A DNA stretch of 64,000 nt, from contig CAWFSJ010000002.1 of assembly GCA_963818505.1 (NCBI GenBank), positions 39,367 through 103,366 of the forward strand. The letters are read 5' to 3'. The number at the start of each line of letters is the position of its first letter. The first letter of the stretch is position 1. The translations under genes were made by a program, and so were the position numbers. Of this stretch, positions 48,636 through 57,672 are shown piece by piece. The DNA comes from JADKAV01 sp963818505 (lineage in GTDB: Bacteria; Actinomycetota; Actinomycetes; S36-B12; UBA10799). Below the pieces are notes generated by a model that saw nothing but the letters and a program-made list of their open reading frames with translations, was not told where the DNA came from and did not search any database.

Positions 48636-49259
48636 TCAGGCTGCGTGGACCTGGACAGTTTCGACAGGGATTGCGCCCGCCAGGCCTCGACGGGCGGACA
48701 GGCCCGCGACGGCGCACGCGAGGCCGATGACGACCTCGTAGACCGGCCCATCAACCGGTAGCGGTATCAGAGTCACCGCACCCATGACGATCAGAGAGAT
48801 GCCCACTGTGCGAGGCAGACTTCTGGATCGAAGCACAGCAATTCCGAGCAGAGCGATTGAGGCGTTCATGATCCACGCGGTCAGGAACGCGATCGAGAGT
48901 CGCGGCGCGTTCACTGTGCCGTCGAGTACTCCGGGAGCGACGTCCGCCAAGGTCGGTGCCAGGAACGTGTCGGCCCACATCCAGCCTGTCTGCAGAACCA
49001 TGTTGGCCACGACCAAGACATACGCCGTCAGTCCAAAACGTCCAGCCCGTTCGGCGCAACCCAGGTAGATCGCAGTCAGGCCGATGAGCACGGCGGTGGC
49101 GCCGCCAAGCCGCATCACAGCCGATGTTGCGAACATGGCTGTGGGTGCAGCCACGGAAAGTTGCGGGTCCGTTGCAAGGGCCTGCAGCCCAGACCCGGCG
49201 GCCAGCATCAGCCCGCCGATTATCGCCATCAGGTATCCGAATGAAAGGAACCGTTTCAT
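48636..49259 (-). CDS. Multi-pass membrane protein, unknown
   Basis: A 207-aa hydrophobic protein with about six predicted membrane helices (for example YLMAIIGGLMLAAGSGLQAL, RLGGATAVLIGLTAIYLG, YVLVVANMVLQTGWMW, TAWIMNASIALLGIAVL, VGISLIVMGAVTLIPLP). ATG 49259 has GAGGAGA upstream. No transporter motif is recognised. It is divergent from the sensor kinase, with about 156 nt between the starts, so it could be a target of that two-component system. Confidence 0.7.
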   Translation of the reverse strand: MKRFLSFGYLMAIIGGLMLAAGSGLQALATDPQLSVAAPTAMFATSAVMRLGGATAVLIGLTAIYLGCAERAGRFGLTAYVLVVANMVLQTGWMWADTFLAPTLADVAPGVLDGTVNAPRLSIAFLTAWIMNASIALLGIAVLRSRSLPRTVGISLIVMGAVTLIPLPVDGPVYEVVIGLACAVAGLSARRGLAGAIPVETVQVHAA

Positions 49260-49403
49260 GGGTTGTCTCCTCTGGGTGCCGTCGGCCGCGTGGGTCGCGA
49301 ACCGTCGCGTCAAAGGTTAGGAAGCCAAGATTCGCACGTCGTCTGCCTGCGGAGAGGGCGGCTTGTATGTCTTTCGGCAGACGCTTGGCAGGTCAGGCTC
49401 GGC

Positions 49404-49409
49404 TATTCT
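49404..49409 (+). promoter_or_regulatory. -10 box of the sensor kinase gene, leaderless-type
   Basis: TATTCT lies 6 nt before GTG 49416, with no ribosome binding site between. Confidence 0.5.
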
Positions 49410-49415
49410 CCGGGC

Positions 49416-50573
49416 GTGGTCACACCGACAACTGGGCGCCTCGAGACGCCTCCCGAGCGATCGGCATGGCGCCGGGTGACCTTGGACCTACTGGTTGCGT
49501 TGCTGCTAGGTGGGTACGGCTTCGCCGCCGGTCTGACATCTGACGAGTACCCCAACCCGGGGTGGATCACTGCGACCTTGGTTGGGCTTGCCGGCATTGT
49601 GCTCGTGGCCCGCAGATGGCATCCGGCGCTAGTACTCGTTGCGTCGCTGTCCATGCTTTCGGCGGCCTGTCTGCTCTACGGCTCATACCAGGCCGGCAGC
49701 TCCCTTCTCATCGCACTGGTGGCGTGCTACTCCGCAACCGCCTACGGGGTGCCATGGCCAGCGGTCGGGGTCAGCATCGTCGGTTTCGCCGTGGTCATGG
49801 CGTGGGGACCCTTACCCGACGCCTTGGGGCAGATGGCCTTCGTCGCAGTGGCCTGCGGTCTCGCCGCGTCCGGGGGGTTGCTGGCGCGGCGGCTGCGCGA
49901 ACTGAGTGCGGCGAACATCGCTCTGCGGGAACTCGTACAGCTGGAATCGGCGGCGAATACCCGCGGGGCCGTGCAGGACGAACGAACCCGCGTGGCTCGG
50001 GAGTTGCACGACATCCTGTCGCACAGCCTCGGGGCTGTGGTTCTGCAGACGTCGGCTGCCGATCATGCCTGGGAAGCAGACCCGCAGCGAGCACATGAGG
50101 CAGTCGTCGCCGCGCACGACACCGCGCTGGAGGCTGTTGGGCAGCTGAGGACGCTTCTCATGATCGTGCGTGACGACCCCTCGGAGGACCGCAGTGCGGT
50201 TCCCACGATTGACGACCTGGAAGGCCTCGCCAGCCGGACCTCGGCTGGCGGTTTCAAGGTCGGTTTCCAGGTTGAGGGTGTGCCCGTGCCCGTACCGGCA
50301 GTGGTTCAGGCCTGTGTCTACAGGGTGGCGCAGGAAGGGATCACGAACGCGATGAAACACTCGGGAACCTCCGGGTGCATGTTGTACGTCCGCTACCTCC
50401 CCGAATCCATCGCAGTGCGCGTCGACGACCGGGGGGCGGCAGCGTCCACGGCCGGTGGCACGCAGATGGGTCTGGCCGGGATCCGAGACCGCGCTGCACT
50501 TTTCGGAGGGCGGATGCGTGCCGGCCCCCGGTCGACAGGCGGGTGGGCGCTCAGCGTGGAGTTCCCCCTGTGA
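49416..50573 (+). CDS. Sensor histidine kinase, HisKA_3 (NarL) type
   Basis: A 385-aa membrane kinase. The N-terminal sensor part has four or five helices between residues about 23 and 157 (LDLLVALLLGGYGFAAG, ITATLVGLAGIVLVA, LVLVASLSMLSAACLL, VSIVGFAVVMAWG) and no large outside domain, so the signal is probably sensed in or at the membrane. The phosphorylated His is His198 in RVARELHDILSHSLG. The ATPase domain has EGITNAMKHSGTSG (N box) and MGLAGIRDRAALFGG (G box). GTG 49416 is chosen on its -10 box; the extension to 49263 overlaps the promoter region. Stop overlaps the response regulator by 4 nt. Confidence 0.93.
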   Translation: MVTPTTGRLETPPERSAWRRVTLDLLVALLLGGYGFAAGLTSDEYPNPGWITATLVGLAGIVLVARRWHPALVLVASLSMLSAACLLYGSYQAGSSLLIALVACYSATAYGVPWPAVGVSIVGFAVVMAWGPLPDALGQMAFVAVACGLAASGGLLARRLRELSAANIALRELVQLESAANTRGAVQDERTRVARELHDILSHSLGAVVLQTSAADHAWEADPQRAHEAVVAAHDTALEAVGQLRTLLMIVRDDPSEDRSAVPTIDDLEGLASRTSAGGFKVGFQVEGVPVPVPAVVQACVYRVAQEGITNAMKHSGTSGCMLYVRYLPESIAVRVDDRGAAASTAGGTQMGLAGIRDRAALFGGRMRAGPRSTGGWALSVEFPL

Positions 50574-51214
50574 TCCGGGTCCTGATCGCCGACGACCAGG
50601 AGTTGGTGCGTACCGGCCTGCGAACTCTGCTCGAGGTCGAGCCCGATATTGAGGTTGTCGCCGAGGCCACCAATGGTCGCCGTGCGCTGGCTGAGGTCGC
50701 CGCCACTTCCCCCGACGTCGTGCTCATGGACGTGAGGATGCCGGAGATGGACGGCATTGCTGCGACGTCCGCGCTGCGTGAATCCGGAAGCCCGGTCCGT
50801 GTCTGCGTGCTGACGACCTTCGGCCTTGAGGAGTACGTCTATGACGCGCTCAATGCCGGAGCCTGCGGCTTTCTGGTCAAGACCGACAACGCCGAGATGA
50901 TCGTTGCCACTGTGCGAGCTGTGGCGGCCGGGGAGTTCGCATTGGGCACCGAGACGACAGCCCAACTCGTGGCCCGCTTCGCGGCCGGTCGCAGGCCCAG
51001 CGCGGAGGACGACCCTCTTGCGCCACTGACACAGCGAGAGCGGGAGGTCTTCTCCCTCATGGTCCAGGGCCTGTCCAACGCGCAGATCGGACAGCAGTTG
51101 TTCGTGGGGGAGGGAACGGTCAAGACCCACGTGTCTCGCATCCTCATGAAGTTGGGACTACGCGACCGCGTCCAGGCCGTCATCCTGGCGTACTCCAGCG
51201 GAATCGCACGCTGA
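50570..51214 (+). CDS. Response regulator, NarL/FixJ type
   Basis: A 214-aa DNA-binding partner of the upstream kinase. The receiver domain has IADDQELVRTG, phospho-acceptor Asp54 (VVLMDVRMPEMDG) and Lys104 (GFLVKTDNAEM). The C-terminal LuxR-type helix-turn-helix has LTQREREVFSLMVQGLSNAQ and GTVKTHVSRILMKLGLRDR. GTG 50570 overlaps the kinase stop (GTGA). Target genes are unknown; the divergent membrane protein is a candidate. Confidence 0.95.
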   Translation: MIRVLIADDQELVRTGLRTLLEVEPDIEVVAEATNGRRALAEVAATSPDVVLMDVRMPEMDGIAATSALRESGSPVRVCVLTTFGLEEYVYDALNAGACGFLVKTDNAEMIVATVRAVAAGEFALGTETTAQLVARFAAGRRPSAEDDPLAPLTQREREVFSLMVQGLSNAQIGQQLFVGEGTVKTHVSRILMKLGLRDRVQAVILAYSSGIAR

Positions 51215-51248
51215 CCTGCACCCGTCAAAGCGGGTTGCGGGTGCCCAA

Positions 51249-51254
51249 TAGAAT
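51249..51254 (+). promoter_or_regulatory. -10 box of pheS-pheT, leaderless-type
   Basis: TAGAAT lies 6 nt before GTG 51261. No T-box or attenuator-like leader peptide is visible, so Phe-dependent control by such means seems absent. Confidence 0.5.
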
Positions 51255-51260
51255 CTAGGG

Positions 51261-52370
51261 GTGTCCGCTCCCAACAAGAACTTCGATCCGGTGACCCCTG
51301 CCGCGCTCGACCCGGCCAATCTCCGAGAGGCCCTCGAACGTGGCCTGCAGGCAGTTGCCGCAGCCCAGGATCTCCCGGCTCTCAAGCAGGTGCGTATCGA
51401 CCACGCCGGCGACCGGTCCCCGTTGGCGCTGGCGAACCGCGAGATCGGCGCGTTGCCGCCCAGTGCCAAAGCCGAAGCTGGCAAGGCCGTCGGCGCCGCT
51501 CGTGGCGCCCTCACCCAGGCGTTGAAGGCACGAGAAGCCGAACTCAAGGCCGCCGAGCGTGAACGCATCCTGACCGCCGAGCGGGTGGATGTAACGATGA
51601 TCAACGACCGGGAGCCCGTGGGCGCCAGGCACCCAATCCACACGATCAGTGAGCACATTGCCGACGCCTTCGTGTCCATCGGGTACGCCGTTGTTGAGGG
51701 TCCCGAACTCGAGTCCGAGTGGTTCAACTTCGACGCTCTGAACATCGACCGTGATCACCCTGCCCGCACGATGCAGGACACCTTCTTCGTCGGTTCGCAG
51801 GACAGCGGTGCCGTCCTGCGGACACACACCTCACCGCTGCAGATCCGTACGATGCTCGACCAGCCACCCCCGGTCTACGTCATCTGCCCTGGCCGCGTTT
51901 ACCGCACCGATGAACTCGATGCCACACACACCCCGGTCTTCCACCAGGTCGAGGGGTTGGCCGTGGACAAGGGCTTGAGCATGGTCGACCTGAAATCCAC
52001 GCTCGACTGGTTCGCGGCCACGATGTTCGGGGAGGGCATCGTGACGCGGCTGCGACCGAGTTACTTCCCGTTCACCGAACCTAGCGCTGAGGTGGACCTT
52101 GAGTGTTTCGCCTGTCGCGGTGAGAGCGTGGGAAACCCGGACCGGCCCTGTCGTACGTGCTCTTCGGAGGGCTGGATCGAGTGGGGTGGCTGCGGGATGG
52201 TCAACCCCCGTGTCCTGGCGTCCTGCGGGATCGACCCGGACGAGTACACCGGCTTCGCGTTCGGCATGGGGATCGAACGGACCCTGATGTTCCGCCATGG
52301 GATCACCGACATGCGCGACCTCGTCGAGGGGGACGTGCGATTCACGACTGCGTTCGGGATGGATAGCTGA
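51261..52370 (+). CDS. pheS: Phenylalanyl-tRNA synthetase alpha subunit
   Basis: Catalytic chain of class II PheRS. A 369-aa protein: N-terminal coiled-coil (about 15-100), then motif 2 region LRTHTSPLQIRTM, FHQVEGLAVDKGLSMVDLK and motif 3 GFAFGMGIERTLMFRHGI. The Cys-rich insert FACRGESVGNPDRPCRTCSS near 280-300 is common in actinobacterial PheS. GTG 51261 has a -10 box 6 nt upstream. It overlaps pheT by 1 nt (TGATG). Confidence 0.96.
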   Translation: MSAPNKNFDPVTPAALDPANLREALERGLQAVAAAQDLPALKQVRIDHAGDRSPLALANREIGALPPSAKAEAGKAVGAARGALTQALKAREAELKAAERERILTAERVDVTMINDREPVGARHPIHTISEHIADAFVSIGYAVVEGPELESEWFNFDALNIDRDHPARTMQDTFFVGSQDSGAVLRTHTSPLQIRTMLDQPPPVYVICPGRVYRTDELDATHTPVFHQVEGLAVDKGLSMVDLKSTLDWFAATMFGEGIVTRLRPSYFPFTEPSAEVDLECFACRGESVGNPDRPCRTCSSEGWIEWGGCGMVNPRVLASCGIDPDEYTGFAFGMGIERTLMFRHGITDMRDLVEGDVRFTTAFGMDS

Positions 52371-54802
52371 TGCGAGCACCTCTGAGCTGGATCCGGGAGT
52401 ACGTGGCACTGCCGCAGGACTTGAGCGCGCGCGAAGTGGCCGAGAAATTGATCGCGGTCGGCCTCGAGGTTGAGAGTGTCGACGAGGTCAGCATCACCGG
52501 CCCGCTGGTGGTTGGGAAGGTCCTCGAGATCGAGGAACTCGCGGAGTTCAAGAAGCCGATCCGCTTCTGCCAGATCGATGTGGGCGACCAGGTCCGCGGG
52601 ATCATCTGCGGTGCGACGAACTTCGCCGTGGGTGATCTGGTGGCTGCGGCACTGCCAGGGGCGGTGCTCCCGGGAGGATTCGAGATCAGCGCCCGAAAGA
52701 CCTACGGGCACATAAGCGACGGGATGCTCGCCTCGGGCCGGGAGCTCGGAATCAACGACGAGTACGACGGGATCCTGGTCCTGACCGAGGGTGAAGTCGG
52801 GCACGATGCACGACCGGTTCTGGGCCTCGATGATGCGGTGTTGGACATCGCGGTAACCCCGGATCGCGGCTACTGCCTGTCCATCCGCGGGATCGCCCGA
52901 GAGGTGGCGCTGGCCTTCGACGTACCCTTCGCTGACCCGGTCGCGACCGTGGCGGACCTGCCCACTGATGGTCCGACCCGCGAGGTGGATCTGCAACACG
53001 GTGCTGACCGCTTCACGACCCGGGTGCTCACAGGCGTCGACCCGCACGCTCCGAGCCCCGCCTACATGGTGCGCCGGCTCAACCAATGTGGCATGCGTCC
53101 CGTGAGCCTGGCCGTCGACATCACCAACTACGTCATGCTCGAACTCGGCCAGCCCCTGCATGCGTTCGACGCTGACAAACTCAAGGGCGCGATCCAGATC
53201 CGCCGACCGGCCGCCGGTGAGAGCCTCGAGACGCTCGATCACGTCAAGCGAGACCTCGACCCCAGTGACGTGGTCATCGCCGACGACTCCGGAGCGATCG
53301 CCCTGGCCGGGGTCATGGGGGGACTGACCACGGAGATCGACGACGACAGCACCAACGTGGTCCTCGAGGCGGCTCATTTCCATGCCGCCCCCACCGCGGC
53401 CACCTCCCGGCGACACAAGCTCGATTCGGAAGCCTCCCGCCGCTTCGAACGGGGCATCGACAACGACCTCGCGCGCGCGGCGTCCAATAGGGCGGCGCAA
53501 CTGTTCGCCGACCTGGCCGGCGCCACGGTGGGTGGTCTGGTCGACGTGGACCGCCGCACGCCAAACACCCCGATCGTCTTCGACGTGGCGATGCCATCGC
53601 GGATCGTCGGCCTGCAGATCAGCACCGAGACCGTGACGTCCGTGCTGGAACGCGTCGGCTGCACATCGACAGCCGACGGTGTGACGCCACCGACTTGGCG
53701 TCCGGACCTCACCGCCGCCATCGACCTGGTCGAGGAAGTGGCCCGCGTCGTCGGCTACGACAGGATCCCGTCCCGTGGCCCGGCGATGGGTACCGGCAAG
53801 GGGCTGTCCAGGCAGGACCGGTTGCTGCGGCAATTGCGGCGCCGCCCAGCTGAGCTGGGCCTTGTCGAGGTGCTGAACTACCCCTTCGTGGGCGCCGCCG
53901 AGTTCGACACGCTGGGCCTTCCGCTTGACGACGCCCGGCGGGTGGCGGTCCGGCTGGCCAACCCGTTGAGCGACGAGCAGCCGCTGATGCGCACCACGCT
54001 TCTACCGGGTCTGCTGAACACCGCGCGGCGCAACGTGGGCCGCGGTTCGGACAGCCTGCACGTCTTTGAGTACGGGCAGGTCTTCCGGGACAAGAACACC
54101 ATCAACGCACCGGTGGCCCCAGCGGGCTCCCGGCCCTCAGACACGGTGATCGACGAGATGTTGGCGGCGTTGCCGCGCCAGCCGGAACACCTCGCTTTCG
54201 TCCTGTCCGGCGCCTGGTCGCAAGCGGGCTGGTGGGGCGAGGGCCGCCCGGTGGATTGGTCGGATGCCATCCGCATTGCCCGGGAGATCGCCTCGGCCGT
54301 CGCGGTGACGGTCACGGTCGCCGCTGATGCCCACGCTCCGTGGCACCCGGGTCGGTGCGCCGTCCTGCGGGTGGGCGGGCAGACTCTCGGCCACGCGGGC
54401 GAGTTGCACCCCGATGTCGTCGCAGCCTTCGGTCTGCCAGTCCGGTCCGCCGCAGCCGAGATCGACCTGACCGTTCTGCTCGAGCACGCACCCAGTGCGG
54501 CCACGGCACCGCGGGTGTCGACCTTCCCGGTGGCCAAGGAAGACGTCGCACTTGTCGTGGATGCCGACGTCGACGCCGAGCGGGTACGCAGCGCATTGCG
54601 CGACGGTGGTGGCGACTTGTTGGAGAGCGTGCGTCTGTTCGACGTCTACTCGGGGCCGCAGGTGCCGCAGGGCAAGAAGTCGCTGGCCTTCTCGCTGCGC
54701 CTACGTGCCTCGGACCGCACCCTCACCGACGAGGACATCGCCACGGTGCGCGACGGTGCGCTGTCCGCTGCCGAAGCGGTGGGAGCTGTGTTGCGCGCCT
54801 GA
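52370..54802 (+). CDS. pheT: Phenylalanyl-tRNA synthetase beta subunit
   Basis: An 810-aa chain with the tRNA-binding (EMAP-like) domain at about 40-150, the B3/B4 editing domain (MVRRLNQCGMRPVSLAVDIT, ELGQPLHAFDADKL), B5 (RIVGLQISTETVTSVLERVG) and the C-terminal anticodon-binding domain (STFPVAKEDVALVVDADVDA, DVYSGPQVPQGKKSLAFSLR). Length and order are normal. A complex hairpin lies just after its stop. Confidence 0.97.
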   Translation: MRAPLSWIREYVALPQDLSAREVAEKLIAVGLEVESVDEVSITGPLVVGKVLEIEELAEFKKPIRFCQIDVGDQVRGIICGATNFAVGDLVAAALPGAVLPGGFEISARKTYGHISDGMLASGRELGINDEYDGILVLTEGEVGHDARPVLGLDDAVLDIAVTPDRGYCLSIRGIAREVALAFDVPFADPVATVADLPTDGPTREVDLQHGADRFTTRVLTGVDPHAPSPAYMVRRLNQCGMRPVSLAVDITNYVMLELGQPLHAFDADKLKGAIQIRRPAAGESLETLDHVKRDLDPSDVVIADDSGAIALAGVMGGLTTEIDDDSTNVVLEAAHFHAAPTAATSRRHKLDSEASRRFERGIDNDLARAASNRAAQLFADLAGATVGGLVDVDRRTPNTPIVFDVAMPSRIVGLQISTETVTSVLERVGCTSTADGVTPPTWRPDLTAAIDLVEEVARVVGYDRIPSRGPAMGTGKGLSRQDRLLRQLRRRPAELGLVEVLNYPFVGAAEFDTLGLPLDDARRVAVRLANPLSDEQPLMRTTLLPGLLNTARRNVGRGSDSLHVFEYGQVFRDKNTINAPVAPAGSRPSDTVIDEMLAALPRQPEHLAFVLSGAWSQAGWWGEGRPVDWSDAIRIAREIASAVAVTVTVAADAHAPWHPGRCAVLRVGGQTLGHAGELHPDVVAAFGLPVRSAAAEIDLTVLLEHAPSAATAPRVSTFPVAKEDVALVVDADVDAERVRSALRDGGGDLLESVRLFDVYSGPQVPQGKKSLAFSLRLRASDRTLTDEDIATVRDGALSAAEAVGAVLRA

Positions 54803-54816
54803 TCTCTCAAGGACGC

Positions 54817-54930
54817 GACTGTTGCGTTGTTGCAGCTGCCCGCCGCCGCGTGTTGCGAAGTTGCTGGTTCAGCGGCGGCAAACCCGCAACGTCGCAACAG
54901 TCGATCTAGAGACCCCGCAACAACGCAACA
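54817..54930. repeat. Branched hairpin repeat after pheT
   Basis: TGTTGCGTTGTTGC (54820-54833) pairs perfectly with 54917-54930. Its first part (54817-54826) can alternatively pair with CGCAACAGTC (54893-54902), and GCCGCCGC (54842-54849) with GCGGCGGC (54872-54879) between them. The same plan of one arm with two possible partners is seen in family A. It lies between convergent pheT and the acyl-CoA synthetase-like gene and may end both transcripts. Confidence 0.65.
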
Positions 54931-54945
54931 ACCGGTGAGCCGCGA

Positions 54946-56598
54946 CTACAGCAGTTCTTCCTCGTCCAACTCCTCGACGGTGACCTCACCTGCAAGCACC
55001 CTGCGCAACACCTTGCCCGTGGCATTGCGCGGCAACTCAGAGACCCGGTTCACCTCGCGCGGCCTGTGATGAGGGCCTAGTTGTTGACGGGACCAATCCA
55101 GCAGGTCCTGGTCGGACATCTCGCTGTCCGGGGCCACGACGACGTGGGCGACCAGCACAGACCCGTAGACCGGATCGGGCCGTCCGGTTACTGCCACGTC
55201 GGCAAGATCTGGATGGTTTCGCAGGACATCCTCGACCTCGGTGGGGTACACGTTCTCCCCGCCGGTGACGACCATGTCGTCGGCGCGGCCTTTGATGGTC
55301 AGGCGGCCCTGGTCGTCCATGCACCCGAGGTCGCCAGTGGGCACCATGCCCTTGACGCTGCCCCGCGACCCGTCGGACACGTACTCGGCGATCGACGTAC
55401 GGCTGCGCACGAAGACCCGCCCATCCGAGCCACGGGGGACCCCGCGGCCCTTTCGGTCGAACACCTCGACCCGCACGCCCGGCATGGGCCGCCCGGCCGT
55501 GTGCGGGTCCTCGCGCAGGTCCTCGGGGGTCGCGATGGTGGCATAGGCGGCCTCGGTGGTGCCGTACAGGTTGTACAGAACCTCTCCGAAGTCATTCATG
55601 AACTGCGTGGCCAGATCGCCCGGCAGCGCCGAACCGGAGACCGCGACGCACTTCAGCGATGAGAAGTCGTACTTGCGCTTGGTGGACGTGGGCAGGTCGA
55701 CCATCTTCTTGAGTGTGACCGGAACCGTGATCAGGGTCTCGACCTCGTAGGCGTCGATCAGGGCCAGCAGGCGCTCGGGATCGGAGTGACGCAGCAGGAT
55801 CTGCGTGTTGTCCATGACGCTTGCCATCCGGTGATGCATCCAGCCCCAGGCGTGGAACATGGGCGCCGCGATCAGCGTGACCGAACCCAACCGGGTGGGG
55901 AACGCGTGCAGCAATGCCGCGACCGAGTCCAAGGGCGCGGTCGTGCGGGAGGCCCCGCGCAGATGATTGCTCGTTGTGCCACTGGTCAGGATCACGTGCT
56001 TGGACGGCTCCCGCACATCGCCGACGTTCCCACTCCAAGGCATGGAGTCCAATAGCGGGATGCCCGCCGGGTCGTCCAAGCCCAGGGAGAGGACAGCGTC
56101 CGGGCAAAGGTCGGCGAACTCGCGGTCGTGGATCATCATCGTGATGTCATGGGCGGCGCAAGCGGTTTGGACCTGATCTGCCGTCGAGCCGGAGTTCAGG
56201 TAGATCAGGTCTGCGCCTGTCCTGGAGACGGCGACGATGGTCTCGGCGTATGCACGTGAGTTGCGTCCGAGGATTCCGACCCGCGTACCCGGCTGCGCCC
56301 CCCGGTCGAGCAGCGAGTTGGCCAGCACCGTGGTGCGGTATTCGACATCGGCGAAGGTGACCTCCTCCTGAAGCGGATCGTCCACGTCGATGATGGCCGT
56401 CGCCTCAGGATCCCGAACAGCACCGAGGGCGAAACCCAGTGCCGGAGTCGTCCCCCACTTACGCAAGGATGACAGCATCCGGCCGGCCACGATCGGGTTG
56501 CGCGGCCTCGCCAGCCCTGAGCGCAGGGCACCGAACGTTCCGGCTTTCGCGATGTCGGCTGCGTCGGCGACACTGCGCAACGGGTCGAGGGGCCGCAT
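54946..56598 (-). CDS. AMP-binding acyl-CoA synthetase-like protein
   Basis: A 550-aa member of the ANL superfamily, which activates carboxylic acids with ATP to acyl-AMP and then acyl-CoA. The P-loop is HVILTSGTTSNHLRGA, where most relatives have a Gly-Thr/Ser-rich TSGTTGxPKG: here the Lys is missing. Other motifs are YNLYGTTEAAYA, PTGDLGCMDDQGRL, IKGRADDMVVTGGENVYPTE and the C-terminal Lys in LPRNATGKVLRR. ATG 56598 gives a natural N-terminus. It is probably a fatty-acid or related acyl-CoA ligase; the substrate is unknown. Divergent from argC with a 72-nt gap. Confidence 0.85.
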   Translation of the reverse strand: MRPLDPLRSVADAADIAKAGTFGALRSGLARPRNPIVAGRMLSSLRKWGTTPALGFALGAVRDPEATAIIDVDDPLQEEVTFADVEYRTTVLANSLLDRGAQPGTRVGILGRNSRAYAETIVAVSRTGADLIYLNSGSTADQVQTACAAHDITMMIHDREFADLCPDAVLSLGLDDPAGIPLLDSMPWSGNVGDVREPSKHVILTSGTTSNHLRGASRTTAPLDSVAALLHAFPTRLGSVTLIAAPMFHAWGWMHHRMASVMDNTQILLRHSDPERLLALIDAYEVETLITVPVTLKKMVDLPTSTKRKYDFSSLKCVAVSGSALPGDLATQFMNDFGEVLYNLYGTTEAAYATIATPEDLREDPHTAGRPMPGVRVEVFDRKGRGVPRGSDGRVFVRSRTSIAEYVSDGSRGSVKGMVPTGDLGCMDDQGRLTIKGRADDMVVTGGENVYPTEVEDVLRNHPDLADVAVTGRPDPVYGSVLVAHVVVAPDSEMSDQDLLDWSRQQLGPHHRPREVNRVSELPRNATGKVLRRVLAGEVTVEELDEEELL

Positions 56599-56641
56599 GC
56601 CCCTATCTTTGCCTAGCGGTAGACAGGGGGTGGCACCGCGT

Positions 56642-56664
56642 CTATGCGTGTATGCGTATAGAGT
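56642..56664 (+). promoter_or_regulatory. argC promoter with possible ArgR site
   Basis: The -10 box TAGAGT (56659-56664) lies 6 nt before ATG 56671, so the message is probably leaderless. Just upstream, TATGCGTG-TATGCGTA (56643-56658) is a direct repeat with imperfect dyad symmetry and A/T-rich ends, which could be an ARG box overlapping the promoter. The operator assignment is weak. Confidence 0.4.
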
Positions 56665-56670
56665 CTGCAC

Positions 56671-57672
56671 ATGGTCTCTGTGGGTGTGCTCGGAGCCTCC
56701 GGTTACGGCGGCGCTGAACTGTTGCGCCTGCTCGCCGACCACCCGGATCTGCAAGTGGGTCAGGTCTGGGCCAACCAGTCCGCGGGCCAGTCGTTGGGTT
56801 CGTTGCACCCGCATCTGGCGTCACTGGCCGATCTTCAGCTCGAGACGTTCGATCCGAGCGCGGTGGAGGTTGATCTCGTCTTCATGGCCCTGCCGCATTC
56901 CCAATCGGCGCAGTACGCAAGCCAGCTCACCACGCAGGTCGTAGATCTCGGAGCCGACTTCCGGCTGCGCAGCGCGGCCCAGTGGGAGAAGTACTACGGC
57001 ACTGCCCACGCAGGCACGTGGGTCTACGGACTGCCCGAATTGCCGGGTAGGCGCTCGCAGATCGCCGGTTCGCAAACCGTGGCGAACCCCGGCTGCTACG
57101 CGACGGCCATCACGGTCGCGGCAGCACCGCTGATGCACCTCATCGACGCCGTGTCCCTGGTTGTCGTGGCGGCCAGCGGTACCAGCGGCGCAGGCCGTTC
57201 CCCCGCGCTACCGCTCATGGCAAGTGAGGTCAGTTCCGGGGTGCGCGCCTACAAAGTGGGCGGCGTCCACCAGCACATCCCCGAGATCGAGCAGTCACTC
57301 GGTGGCGAGGCCCGAGTGAACTTCACACCCCTATTGGCACCGATGGCCCGCGGCATCCTCGCCACGGTCACCGCACCCTTGCTTCCTGGAGTGGACCCCG
57401 GGGCCGTCGGGTCTGCGCTGATCGAGGCATACCGTGACGAGCCGTTCGTGCGAGTCCTGCCGGCGGGGCAGTGGCCAACCACACAGATGACACTGGGGTC
57501 GAACAGCGTTGCGCTGCAGTGGGCCTTCGACGAGCACGCCGGGCGAGTCGTGGTGTGCGCCGCGATCGACAACCTGGGCAAGGGCGCTGCCGGCCAGGCG
57601 ATTCAGAACGCGAACCTGATGCTCGGACTGCCAGAGACGACCGGGCTGCCGGTGAACGCAGTGGCGCCATGA
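56671..57672 (+). CDS. argC: N-acetyl-gamma-glutamyl-phosphate reductase
   Basis: Third step of arginine synthesis, NADPH-dependent. A 333-aa enzyme with the nucleotide-binding start VSVGVLGASGYGGAELLRLL, catalytic Cys in TVANPGCYATA and YKVGGVHQHIPEIEQ with the catalytic His. The ATG at 56671 has a -10 box 6 nt before it. It opens the operon argC-J-B-D-R-G-H and overlaps argJ by 4 nt. Confidence 0.97.
   Translation: MVSVGVLGASGYGGAELLRLLADHPDLQVGQVWANQSAGQSLGSLHPHLASLADLQLETFDPSAVEVDLVFMALPHSQSAQYASQLTTQVVDLGADFRLRSAAQWEKYYGTAHAGTWVYGLPELPGRRSQIAGSQTVANPGCYATAITVAAAPLMHLIDAVSLVVVAASGTSGAGRSPALPLMASEVSSGVRAYKVGGVHQHIPEIEQSLGGEARVNFTPLLAPMARGILATVTAPLLPGVDPGAVGSALIEAYRDEPFVRVLPAGQWPTTQMTLGSNSVALQWAFDEHAGRVVVCAAIDNLGKGAAGQAIQNANLMLGLPETTGLPVNAVAP

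Noticed and set aside
52061..53833. 590-codon minus-strand frame opposite pheS and pheT
   Set aside because: Shadow of conserved synthetase genes; no domain visible.
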